Source of the DNA: Hemileia vastatrix
Taxonomy: Eukaryota > Basidiomycota > Pucciniomycetes > Pucciniales > Zaghouaniaceae
NCBI GenBank assembly: GCA_030280995.1
Contig: JASXTE010000003.1
Span: 51,144,974-51,208,973, forward strand
Length of the DNA: 64,000 bases
Reading direction: 5' to 3'
Part shown: positions 43,904 to 53,262 of the stretch, piece after piece
How the letters are laid out: each line of letters begins with the position of its first letter
Numbering within the stretch: the stretch's first letter is position 1
Notes under the pieces: generated by a model
The model's input: the letters and a program-made list of their open reading frames with translations, nothing else
Told to the model about the DNA's origin: nothing
Databases searched by the model: none
Translations under genes and position numbers: made by a program

Positions 43904-44205
43904 AGTTTATCCTCGTTGCGGAGGTCATCATAATTTTTTTTTTAAATGTCATAGTTTATCCTTGTTGCGGAGGTCATCATAAAATTTAAGAAATTTCATA
44001 GTTTATCCTCATTGCGGAGGAATCCATAAAATTTTTTCGATATCATAGTTTATCCTCGTTGCGGAGGTTGATAAGATTTTTATAAACATCATAGTTTATC
44101 CTCATTGCGGAGGTATCCATATAATTTCATAAATGTCATAGTTTATCCTCATTGCGGAGGTTTATAAGATTTCATAAATGTCATAGTTTATCCTCATTGC
44201 GGAGG
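43904..44205 (-). ncRNA. CCTC-type HP1 array, seven copies, overlapping the end of integrase in C
   Basis: Seven copies of AGTTTA(T)-CCTC-(A/G)TTGCG-GAGG at about 43904, 43951, 43997, 44044, 44089, 44138 and 44185. The last encodes the final residues LRNEDKL of the integrase frame. Confidence 0.7.
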
Positions 44206-45341
44206 AAGACTTCGGCACTCCTGGTGCCTCTAGGATAGAACCGTTTCACTTGATCGGCCGCTACCCTCTTCTTCAATACTACTCCATCCAACTCTTCTAG
44301 CACATATGAACCGCCGGAAACTTGCTCCTTGATTTTATACGGTCCATTCCACCTATCTGAAAACATCTTTCCCCATTGACTCTCTAGACTTCTATTATAC
44401 ACCAGGACCATATCACCTGGGTTCAAAGGTTTCCTTAATTGATGTGCCAACCGCTCATCCCAATATCTGACTGATTGATTTCGGATCTTCATCATCCGCG
44501 AATATGCCTTTTCTAAATACTCTTCTTTCTTTTCTAGCTGCATCATTCTTGCACACAATAATTCTTCAGTAGTTTTGACCGTGTCCCAGTCAACTCCAAG
44601 ATATGGTTCAGCTTCTAAATCAACTGGTAAAACTGCTTTCTGTCCAAAAACAAGTTCATAAGGTGAAAATCCGGTCGTCCTTTTGGCAGTGATTTGATCA
44701 GCAAATAAAACTAAAGGTAAATAGTGCCTCCACTTTTCGGCACTTGTCCCACACATTTTAACTAAAGCATCCTTGATAACTTGATGCCCTCTTTCAACAA
44801 TGCCTTCAGCTTCAGGATAATATGGGGTCGCTACCCTAACCTTTGATCCAACTTTTAATACGGCCTCTTCAAACTCTGTCCCAAATTCAGGACCTCCATC
44901 TACCGTCACCAATTTCATCACTCCATATTGATACACCCAATTATTCAAAAAAAATTCTGCCACATTTTTGGCAGTTAAATTAATAAGAGGCACTGCCTCT
45001 ACCCAACCAGATAAATCATCTCTGGCCACAATTAAATATTTATACCGTCTCTCTTTTATATGAACGGCATCTAAACTAACTCTTCCAAAGAGCGTATATT
45101 CACCGGTCGCGCGTCCAGGTTCTTTTGGCCTTAAATAACTTCTTCTTTGACATTCTTTGCATGACTGAACCCACTGTTTAACAGCCATCTTCATGCCAGG
45201 CCACCAAAATCGATCAGAAATTCTTCTAAACGTTTCTCCAACGCCTCTATGCCCGAGATCTTCATGCAGTGATTTCAAAACTAATTCTTGCCCCTTCTGT
45301 TGAGTTATAACTACTTGAGGATTTGGATACCTCCTCCTCAT
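44181..45341 (-). CDS. Integrase of element C
   Basis: About 386 codons open on the minus strand. The zinc domain H-x4-H...C-x2-C reads HEDLGHRGVG and SCKECQRRS. The core has D in SLDAVHIKE, D in TVDGGPEFG and E in EAEGIVERG, the complete DDE triad. After it comes a C-terminal SH3-like part (NPGDMVLVYNRSLESQWG, GPYKIKEQ, GGSYVLEEL). It would insert the cDNA. The upstream boundary at 45348 is a stop, so it is separated from the rest of pol by decay. No chromodomain is present. The last residues are encoded by a hairpin repeat copy. Confidence 0.88.
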   Translation of the reverse strand: MRRRYPNPQVVITQQKGQELVLKSLHEDLGHRGVGETFRRISDRFWWPGMKMAVKQWVQSCKECQRRSYLRPKEPGRATGEYTLFGRVSLDAVHIKERRYKYLIVARDDLSGWVEAVPLINLTAKNVAEFFLNNWVYQYGVMKLVTVDGGPEFGTEFEEAVLKVGSKVRVATPYYPEAEGIVERGHQVIKDALVKMCGTSAEKWRHYLPLVLFADQITAKRTTGFSPYELVFGQKAVLPVDLEAEPYLGVDWDTVKTTEELLCARMMQLEKKEEYLEKAYSRMMKIRNQSVRYWDERLAHQLRKPLNPGDMVLVYNRSLESQWGKMFSDRWNGPYKIKEQVSGGSYVLEELDGVVLKKRVAADQVKRFYPRGTRSAEVFLRNEDKL

Positions 45342-45347
45342 TAAACT

Positions 45348-46106
45348 TCAACCAGATAGGTAAAACGTAGATGACTTCCTCTTGATAGCCACCCATTCAT
45401 CGTCTTCACAATCTTCTGGCCTCTCTAAAGTCAACAAATATTTGACTAACAAAAAATAAAAACCAGTCTGACCCCAGACTTCATCTTGAAAATCGATTAA
45501 TATAACATCAATAGGGACTTCTCTATCACCAATATCACCTGCACATGAATGAGCCAATAATTGTTGACCCCTAAACAAATCTTTAATTGAGCTATGTTGA
45601 CATTTTTCTTCTGAACCTTTGGATCCTTTGTAAACCGTATTCGAAAATACCTCTTTCTCTTTATCCACCCTTTTATTTAAATTCTCTAATTCTCCAACAT
45701 ATACACCATTCCTTAAATTACTACTATCCCACACTACCAATCCATCTTCCTCTAAATACACCACATCTTCTTCTACCTCCTTTCTACCAAATTTATCTAC
45801 ACCTTTTCCAACACCTTTATTAACATAAAAAATATTTTCCAGTTTATCCTCTTGGTGGAGGTCATCAACACCATAATCTAAACACAATAGTCCTTACAGT
45901 TTAACCTCATGGGGGAGGTATGGAAAGTCTTCAGCTCCTTTAGTGCTGGCTTTGATAATAGGTATATCTTCATTGAACTCTTCTGAGTCTGAATCTTCTT
46001 CAGTGGGTGGTCTGCTCGATAAACCATCTGGCATAGTAAAAGTCTTGCCAGGCTTATGAACTAAATCAAATGAAAAATGTTGAATAAAAGCTACCCATCT
46101 TGTCAT
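45348..46106 (-). pseudogene. RNase H-integrase linker of element C
   Basis: Two minus-strand frames (46106-45894 and 45887-45348) that are continuous in E as one chain. The first holds the connection sequence (FSFDLVHKPGKTFTMPDGLS) and an acidic stretch. The hairpin-type peptides YLPHEVKL and DLHQEDKL lie at the break, where a stop falls. The second holds PIDVILIDFQDEVWGQTGF and RPEDCEDDEW, a lineage-specific spacer of unknown role. Confidence 0.8.
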
Positions 46107-47869
46107 GGGTGCGTTCGTAAACTTGGGGAATTAATCATCTGGATTAACGATTTCGCATCCACTTGCAACTCAAAATGTTGCCCCCACAAAATATGCTGAA
46201 AATTCTTCAGTATTTTCGCCACACCACATAATTCCAATTTTGGTTGAGAATATCTTGATTCGACCTCAGTAAATACTACAGATTCATACCTAACTGGCCT
46301 GATGTAACCAGCTTTATCCATCTGAGACAAAACCGCCCCAGCTGCAACCTGACTTGAATCAACTGCTAAATAAATTCTGCCAGCTTCTTTTCCATAATCC
46401 AACTTGTGCAGGACTAAATCCTTCCCCACAACCTCCTTCAACTTCACAAACGCCTTCTCACACTCTTCATCCCACTCCCAGTCTGCATCCTTTCTCGTTA
46501 ACCGTCTCAATGGAGCTGCCAATGAAGAAAAGTCCGTAATAAACATTCTAACATATATGCAAACGCCTAAAAACCCTCTAACTTTGGTCATATTCTTGGG
46601 TCTTGGCCAGGACTGAATTTTGTTAACTTTCTTCTTGGACATAATCCTACCCTCTCTACATACCACATGGCCTAATATTTCTAAGGCTGGCACACAACAT
46701 GAAAATTTTGAACCTGAAATAGTTAAACAAGCCTCTTCAATTCGAAACAAGATTCTTTCTAATGTAATTGAAAACTCCCAAATGAATTTGCGTATCCCGG
46801 GATTCTCTTCCAACACCTGGTTATCATAGTCGGTTGTTGGTCCCTTAATTCCTCCATCATCTATAAAGATTCCAGCATATTGTGGAATTTCGTCTTGAAG
46901 GATCCAAGCCATCTGAGCTTGATAAACTGCAACTGAATTTGTTGCTCCTTGAGGTAATCTTGTTAACTGTAAACGTCCTAGTGGTGTATCGAATGTAGTG
47001 AGAGGCCTTGAGTCTGGATGTAACTCTCTTTCATCATATCCACCCATAATATCTCCCAAACCATAACACACTCTCCCTGCAAACGCTTCGACAAACTCCT
47101 CAGCACTAGGCGGTATCCCAGCATCCTTTATTGTAACCCTATTTAATTCCCTAAGATCATGAACAACTCTAAGCTTGCCATTTGGTTTCTTGATACAAAA
47201 TACCGGACTAGAATAACTTGACGTTGATTGCTCATACAGTCCAGTGCGTATCTGTTCTCTGACAACTTCGATATAAGCTTCTTTCAATTCAGCCGGAATA
47301 GGAATCGGTTTCTGCTGCCACGGTTCATGACATACCACAGGAATCTTGTAAGGCTCCCCATAGGAATGCTTCAACACACCCCTCTCCTCTTCTACAAAAG
47401 CAATGGCCTTCTCTCGCTTGACCATCACATCCAACAACAACTTCTTCTCTTTTCCAGACAACCAACCATCAGGTCCAAAATTAACAACACCCAGTCTCTC
47501 AAAAGTGATTCTTGACGTCTCAGAAAATTCAGGCGGATTCTTTACCAAGGGACTTTCATAAGGATCTCTTGATAACCTTGGTCTTCTCAAGGGTGGATTT
47601 AATTCGGCAGGTAGCGGTTCATTAATAGGTCGAACTTTATTTGCTACTTTCTTATATTTGGCTGTGTCCACGTCTAAATAAACTTGAGATAAAACATTTT
47701 CTTTTGTATTGCCTTTAAAAATTTCATCAAATGAATCTTCTTCATCACCAGAATCGGAATAAGAAAAATTAGAAAAATATTTTATTTCATTTTTAAATTT
47801 TACCCTTTTCTCCTTTCCCTCGTCTAATTTATAAACAGATTTTCCAACACCTTTACTTCCCTTATCCAA
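46103..47869 (-). CDS. Reverse transcriptase and RNase H of element C
   Basis: About 588 open codons. RT: PVFCIKKPNGKLRVVHDLR, LPQGATNSVAVYQ, catalytic FIDDGGIKGP (FxDD in place of YxDD), thumb with EILGHVVCREGRIM, then VRGFLGVCIYVRMFI. RNase H: IYLAVDSS (D), QPKLELCGVA (E) and LQVDAKSL (D). The frame is open towards the preceding hairpin-peptide stretch, and a stop at 46103 ends it before the connection domain. It is the only intact RT in the window. Confidence 0.9.
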   Translation of the reverse strand: MDKGSKGVGKSVYKLDEGKEKRVKFKNEIKYFSNFSYSDSGDEEDSFDEIFKGNTKENVLSQVYLDVDTAKYKKVANKVRPINEPLPAELNPPLRRPRLSRDPYESPLVKNPPEFSETSRITFERLGVVNFGPDGWLSGKEKKLLLDVMVKREKAIAFVEEERGVLKHSYGEPYKIPVVCHEPWQQKPIPIPAELKEAYIEVVREQIRTGLYEQSTSSYSSPVFCIKKPNGKLRVVHDLRELNRVTIKDAGIPPSAEEFVEAFAGRVCYGLGDIMGGYDERELHPDSRPLTTFDTPLGRLQLTRLPQGATNSVAVYQAQMAWILQDEIPQYAGIFIDDGGIKGPTTDYDNQVLEENPGIRKFIWEFSITLERILFRIEEACLTISGSKFSCCVPALEILGHVVCREGRIMSKKKVNKIQSWPRPKNMTKVRGFLGVCIYVRMFITDFSSLAAPLRRLTRKDADWEWDEECEKAFVKLKEVVGKDLVLHKLDYGKEAGRIYLAVDSSQVAAGAVLSQMDKAGYIRPVRYESVVFTEVESRYSQPKLELCGVAKILKNFQHILWGQHFELQVDAKSLIQMINSPSLRTHP

Positions 47870-47889
47870 CAGTAAATCACCCGTAAAGA

Positions 47890-48481
47890 AAGTTGGCAGT
47901 TTAACCTCTTGCTGGAGGACCGAAAATGAATTTTAACAAAAATTATTTTTTTGTGTTTTAATTATACCAAGATTTTTTATTAGATTTTGATAAGATTTTT
48001 GCAGTTTACCCTCTTGCTGGAGGCCCATAATAGAAGGAGATAATTGCAGTTTAACCTCTTGCTGGAGGTCCAAATTAGAAGGTGATAATTGCAGTTTAAC
48101 CTCTTGCTGGAGGTCCGAAATAGAAGGTGATAATTGCAGTTTAACCTCTTTCTGGAGGTCCAAAATAGAAGGAGATACTTGCAGTTTAACCTCTTGCTGG
48201 AGGTCATAAAACATACCCTTCCAATTTTTATCCAACCTAATTTGGCCCATTTTGCCTTTTTCACCATTTTTAAATTTTATAGAAAAACAGGGTAAATCCA
48301 ATAAACATATAGAAAAGTCCAAAACGTATTTGCACTCCAAAGTGATATTAACAGAAAATAATTGAGAATCCACTTGAATTATCTCCAAGTGAGCTGACCT
48401 ATTGCAATCCGGGATCTCATCCTGAGGAGAGATTACAACATTAGAGTGATCAGCCCCTGCTACCCCAAAAAATGAGGGCAT
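47890..48481 (-). pseudogene. N-terminal pol segment of C with repeated LQQEVKL peptide
   Basis: Begins with the ATG at 48481 or by -1 frameshift from gag. It has a short N-terminal part (PQDEIPDCNRSAHLEIIQVD, conserved in E and D), then five to six copies of a 14-residue unit DLQQEVKLQLSPSI. Each unit is the translation of a CCTC-type hairpin copy (GAGGTTAAACTG). A stop at 47933 ends the frame before the RT frame. The role of the segment is unknown; number and spacing of repeats differ in E and D. Confidence 0.75.
48466..48472 (-). promoter_or_regulatory. -1 frameshift heptamer of element C
   Basis: The minus strand reads CAT TTT TTG GGG TAG. T TTT TTG is in phase with gag, and a -1 slip enters the pol frame (GGG GTA GCA). 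Position matches the T TTT TTA of D and E. Confidence 0.65.
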
Positions 48482-51068
48482 TCATCCCTTTCCAATAAAC
48501 ATAATTCACCAGAAGCCGTCCGTTTAATATGCCGCTTCTTGGTGCAAACACAACACTGGCACAGAGTAGTAATCCCTGGCCGTGTTTCCCAACCTTCATC
48601 TCCAGGAGGCGCTAACCGCATATGTAACCTCCGCATATCTTCACCACTGATTTCCAAACTAATTCCCATGCCAGCTTGATACCCTATCCTGGCCTCAAAA
48701 TCCATCAAAAAAGGACCGCCAAGAACAGTTTTGACTGCTCCTCTGGCCACATAAAAGTGAACCTTACCAACAGATCCACCAATGCATAACCTGACATGCT
48801 CAGCTGTACCCATCAGCTCTGTTGCATGCCCTCCGATGCCTCTGAGGTTTCCCCCAGTCCCACTTTTAATTGGCAAGCCTATACTCGTTGCTTGCTCCAA
48901 TGAAATTAAATTAATTTGAGACCCTGAATCGACCAAGGCCTTTACTTCTTTACCGTTAAGAGTTACCACCAGGTAACCCAGGGGAGCGGAAAAATGTGTA
49001 TCTACATCTTCCCCAAACTTTTCAGCATTTTCACAAATATATTCCACCTCTCCAGTGGAAACCCGACGCCTTGTCAAATGCTTCTTTTGCTTTTCAGCAA
49101 GAGCCGGACTAATCGTAAATAACTCCCCCAAAGATAAGGGAATCTGCAGTTGATTCACCCTATTCAAAACTGCGTCCATCGCATTAGCTTGACCAGAAAC
49201 TACTGGCCGCTCATACTGGACCTTTGATTTAACAACCTTGGCCCTGTGTACCTCTTGAGGTCCAATCGAGCCATCTTCACCCCCCATTATAACATCTTCA
49301 CTTTCTATAACCCTAACTCCGTCACCAGCTTCTTGCACTAATCCTGATCCATCGCTAGTCCTTCTTACACCCTCCATTGGGATGGGACCGCTAAAACTTG
49401 GTCTGGGTAGAGACGCCAACGGTACGTCCTCCTCAGAATCCGAATCATCCTCTGGCATAGGCTCACCATTTAAATCAAACTTGCCGTAACTAGGGGGCCC
49501 CATATCAGCAATCCCCTTCTGCATTTTATATAATTCGTCCTTAGAGTAAGGGTTCAATTTGTTGGCGGCAGTTTGAGCACTAGAATTCTTGTCCTTAGAG
49601 TAAGGGTTCACTTTGTTATTGGTCTTGCCAGGATTAGCCCTCAATTGGCTCTGAATGCTACTTTTTGCCTTAGTAGCAGCTGCTCTTCTAGCAGCATTAA
49701 CATCGTATTCGCCAGCCATACAGCTACCCTCCACCTGGGCAACCGTCGCCAGCTCTAAACCTCCAAAAGAAGTAGAAAATGTGGCTTTACTGACCTTTTT
49801 CTCCTTGCCCTTGTCAGCTTTACCACCATTACTATTACCATTTTTGCCACTCTTGGCATTAACATCTTCATCCTTCACCTCTTCAAATCTGGCTCTCCTT
49901 TCAGCCATTAAACTTCTTCTGACCAAATCAGAAGGAGACTGTCCATCACTGGGCTTGATGAGCGAACCATCAGGAAATTTATAAACTTTACCATCAAATA
50001 AAACTCTCCCAGCATCCATATCCTTATCAAGAGCAAAACAAACTGTTGCTCTGTGCCCTCTCCTATTACAATAGGAGCACACCTTTGGCTCATCATAGCC
50101 ACCTCTATAATTACTACCACCATTCCCACCATTTCTCCCATTGCCTGGGAAGCGTTTACCCTTGTTATTGCCATTATAATTTCGACGTTCATAACCTCTG
50201 GACTGATAAGAAGTTGACGTCGACGAAGAAGCAATTGGGGCCTTGTTGGCCTTCTGAGTCTCTTGAACAAATATTTTTAACTGTTTAGTTAAATCGGCCA
50301 AATGATCGACCATCTTATTATCCACATTACCCTCAACTTTAGCAGCAGGTAATCCCATTTGTGCCTTCTTGGCCTCCTGGGCTTTGACCATAATATCATT
50401 TTTTTCGGCCAAAACTTCACTAACCTTGCTAACATATTGAGTGAAGGACTCTTGATATTTGTCCAATGCTAACAACTTTAGATGGGCTTGAATGTTTTCT
50501 TTAATAACCTCCAGAGCGGGCAGTTTCTGCTCACCATTAGGCAGTTCCTTCATCAAATCTTTTCTTGAAAGATCCTTCAAGACGTCCATTCGAATATCCC
50601 TACTGCATGCTGTCCAAAACAAATCTTTTGCTTGGTTCTCATGCACTAACTCTTCCACCAGAATAAGATATTCAACTACTTCATCAAACTGAACACACAG
50701 CTTTTTGAAATCTGCCATAGAAGAAACACCACCTTTTGCTTGCCAGTCTCCAACAATTTTATTGAGGTCCATCATATTAAACCTAACACCCCATCTATCA
50801 ACCATAGCTTTAGAAAGCTTAACCCAATCCTTGTCCTTGAATGCCTGCATAGCAATAACCTCTTTTTCCACCTCCCTATCAGCAATAAAAAATCTAACTT
50901 GCTTCACCATGTCAACATGAGAAGCACCATCAACAGCAGCAGCAGCTTCATACCTGCTAATGAACCGTTTAACCTCCTCCCCATCAAACTTTGGGCCATC
51001 CCAAGAAACAATTCTAACTGAGGGAGTAAGAGGTTAGAAGATCCAGTAACAACAGCAGAAGAAGACAT
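48473..51068 (-). CDS. Gag and protease of element C
   Basis: ATG at 51068 (MSSSAVVTGSS), with one frameshift near 51031 before SWDGPKFDGEEV; the remaining >800 codons are open. Order: Gag core (VDMVKQVRFFIADREV, WGVRFNMMDLNKIVGDW), basic/Gly-Asn-rich stretch, zinc knuckle CSYCNRRGHRATVC (C-x2-C-x4-H-x4-C), a long hydrophilic part, and retropepsin with ALVDSGSQINLISL. The DSG site is intact here, unlike D and E. It ends at the frameshift signal. It supplies the particle shell, RNA binding and processing. Confidence 0.9.
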
Positions 51069-51225
51069 CCCAATAAGTAAGGAAAAGCGTTAACAATCGA
51101 TAAAATAACAAGCCTCTTGAAGGCCAATAACAAATATCCAATTAGAGTTCCAGAAAATAAGCCTCTTGCAGGCTAATAACGTTCTTGATCCAAATAAGTC
51201 TTTAAAGAAAGCTAGAGAAATCAAA

Positions 51226-51242
51226 CCCCACGTTGGGCGCCA
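51226..51242 (-). promoter_or_regulatory. Primer-binding site of element C
   Basis: The minus strand reads TGGCGCCCAACGTGGGG, two bases after the LTR. A tRNA-type site starting with TGG, complementary to a CCA end. Confidence 0.85.
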
Positions 51243-51244
51243 AC

Positions 51245-52346
51245 TATGGTAAGGTAAACTCTTACAGTCGCCTTGCTGTAAGCAGAATCCGGAGGAGATA
51301 TGTGGATTTAGCTGAAAACCCCGTCCTTCCAACAAAAATAACAAAATGGGAATTCTAAATCACTAAGCTAACCAGTCTACTTGGATCTGATTGATAAAAA
51401 TATAATGAAACTCTAATATGTTTAACGCTTATTTAGATTTAAATAAAAGTAGCTGTTGAGAAAGAAATACTGATTACAACAATTAAGATGTACCAGTGAA
51501 AGATCTGAAAAGATAGACTTTTATGTTTTTATATTAATTTGAATTTTTTATGAGACAGCAATAATCAAGTCCCAGTGATGAAGACCTTTCTAAAGATACC
51601 CTATATGAAGTGTGATCTAAATTGTTGAATTGTATTTCTAAAATGTTATGTAAAAATAATAAATGTTATAAGGGTATTATAACTTATTTAATTTGTTGAG
51701 TAATAAAAAATGAGACCGTGGTGGTTAAAGATTAAGCTGTATGATGTATCCCCCCTCTCAATTTCGAGTTTGAGAAGCGCTTAAGTATTCCTAGTCACGT
51801 GCCTAAGTTTTCCCCTCCAGAGCTCTTCCAGAGTCAATCCGGAGCCCATACGGAGTCCGTACAGAGTCCGTAAGGACTTCCGGACTCAATTAGAACCTTA
51901 AAACTATAATAAAAAATCTAGAAAAATTACACATAATAGAACTACTTCCCCTTTACATACCAAACTAATTTTCGTAGTCTGAGCAGCTCTAATTACCCCG
52001 TGAAAATTCATCAAAGTTAAGTAATTTCTGAAAACGTAAATATTTCTATAAAACTTTAAAGTTCATTTAAAAATATAAGAAAAATAGTAAAAATTCTGGG
52101 AAAATTTCCCAAGGTTCTTGAGTGACTCGACTTGATACTTATAAATTTTTCAGACCGTAAAAATAAGTTTTCTCCATAAAATAAATTGTTTTTGTGTAGG
52201 CATTCGCTCGTGACCAATTTCTTCATATTTAAAACTCAAATAAATTAAATAAAACCCTTTTATATAAAAATAATAACACCAATCTTGAATGCCGTAATAA
52301 CTCCATTTACGTACTTAGGTGCCATACTAATCTTTAGGCTACCACA
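51245..52346 (-). repeat. 5' LTR of element C (1102 bp)
   Basis: Same length as the 3' LTR, with about 25 substitutions counted by eye. Confidence 0.95.
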
Positions 52347-52381
52347 ACACGAAATAAATAATAATTAAAAATAAGAAAATA

Positions 52382-52683
52382 GCATTGCCCGGCCAATTGA
52401 TGAGCCTTTCCCCATCAATGCTTGCCCACATCCAGGTGACCCTGATGTGGTAACACCCTATCTTTTTTATTTTATAATTTTAAACAACCCCCATAAAAAA
52501 ATTAAAAGAAAAAAAGAGAAAAAAGAAAATAATCTAAAACTTCTATCTAGCACAAACATAACTGCAAAATCAAGGACAGTCCAGCTCCATAGATGGTCCA
52601 ATAAGGGAAAGTCCGGTCCATAGAAATGATCACTGGGTGGGCTCCCTCAAATAAGTAAAATTGATAGGAGACCACCAGTGATC
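52382..52683 (-). ncRNA. HP4, HP5 and HP3 of element E (proximal)
   Basis: HP4 52382-52421 has stem GCATTG/CAATGC, 40 nt. HP5 52426-52450, CCACATC/GATGTGG. HP3 52628-52683, GATCACTGG/CCAGTGATC. Confidence 0.65.
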
Positions 52684-52729
52684 CACCACCAATCTGAAAG
52701 AACCAAAGATAAAGAAGCCAGTCCCAAAC

Positions 52730-53250
52730 CAGTTTAAAGTCATAGCGGACTTAAAACCTGAATAATAAACAACAGAACTAGAATTCAACTAGGAAAAAAC
52801 AAAAGACTTGAGACAGACATTCTGGGGTAACTGTTCTACAGAGCAGCCAGCTCATCAGTTACCCCCACACTTGCCAAAAAAAAATCTAGAAGCCCCCCCT
52901 GGGTACCTTCTAACAAAAACACAACCTTCAACACAAAAAACCAAAACCAATAAGAGTGAAGAGTACGGCACTTGAAATCCAAAGAAAATTCCAGTTTAAA
53001 GTCATAGAGGACTAAAACCTGTGAAAATAAACCAATACTAGGGTTCAACCAAATTAAGAGAAAGGGTTGGAAACATACAATCTGGGGTAGCTGTTCTACA
53101 GAGCAGCCAGCCCATCAGTTACCCCTACACTTGCCAAGATCAAATCTAGAAGCCCCACCCATGGGTAACTTCTAACAAAAAGTTTCCAACACAAAAGTTG
53201 CTCTGCAACACCTAAAATTCCAAAATTTAAAGAACGTTCCATAGTTTATC
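52730..53250 (-). ncRNA. Hairpin cassettes of element E next to pol
   Basis: HP1 copies with AGTC-ATAGCG-GACT (about 52738) and AGTC-ATAGAG-GACT (about 52998). HP2 52824-52865 and 53085-53126. HP6 TAGAAG/CTTCTA at 53148-53174 and near 52888. Outer stem P1 53068-53076 with 53182-53190. A CCTC-type copy lies at about 53240. Confidence 0.65.
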
Positions 53251-53262
53251 CTCATTGCGGAG

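Larger units (their letters stand above)
40321..52346 (-). mobile_element. Element C: youngest group B retrotransposon, near complete (12,026 bp)
   Basis: Two 1102-bp LTRs of equal length (40321-41422, 51245-52346) differ by about 2-3 percent by eye. TSD ACAC (40317-40320, 52347-52350). It has PBS, gag-PR, frameshift site, pol, a hairpin-rich 3' region and PPT. It lacks ORF-A and ORF-B. Catalytic motifs of protease, RT, RNase H and integrase are all present, but a few frameshifts and stops interrupt the polyprotein. Confidence 0.95.

Noticed and set aside
42090..44205. CRISPR array
   Set aside because: Repeats are short, imperfect and covarying, spacers are unequal and AT-rich, and the setting is eukaryotic LTR elements.
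51226..51242. Naming the priming tRNA of group B
   Set aside because: The site is clear, but the matching tRNA needs the genome tRNA set; I cannot assign it from memory.
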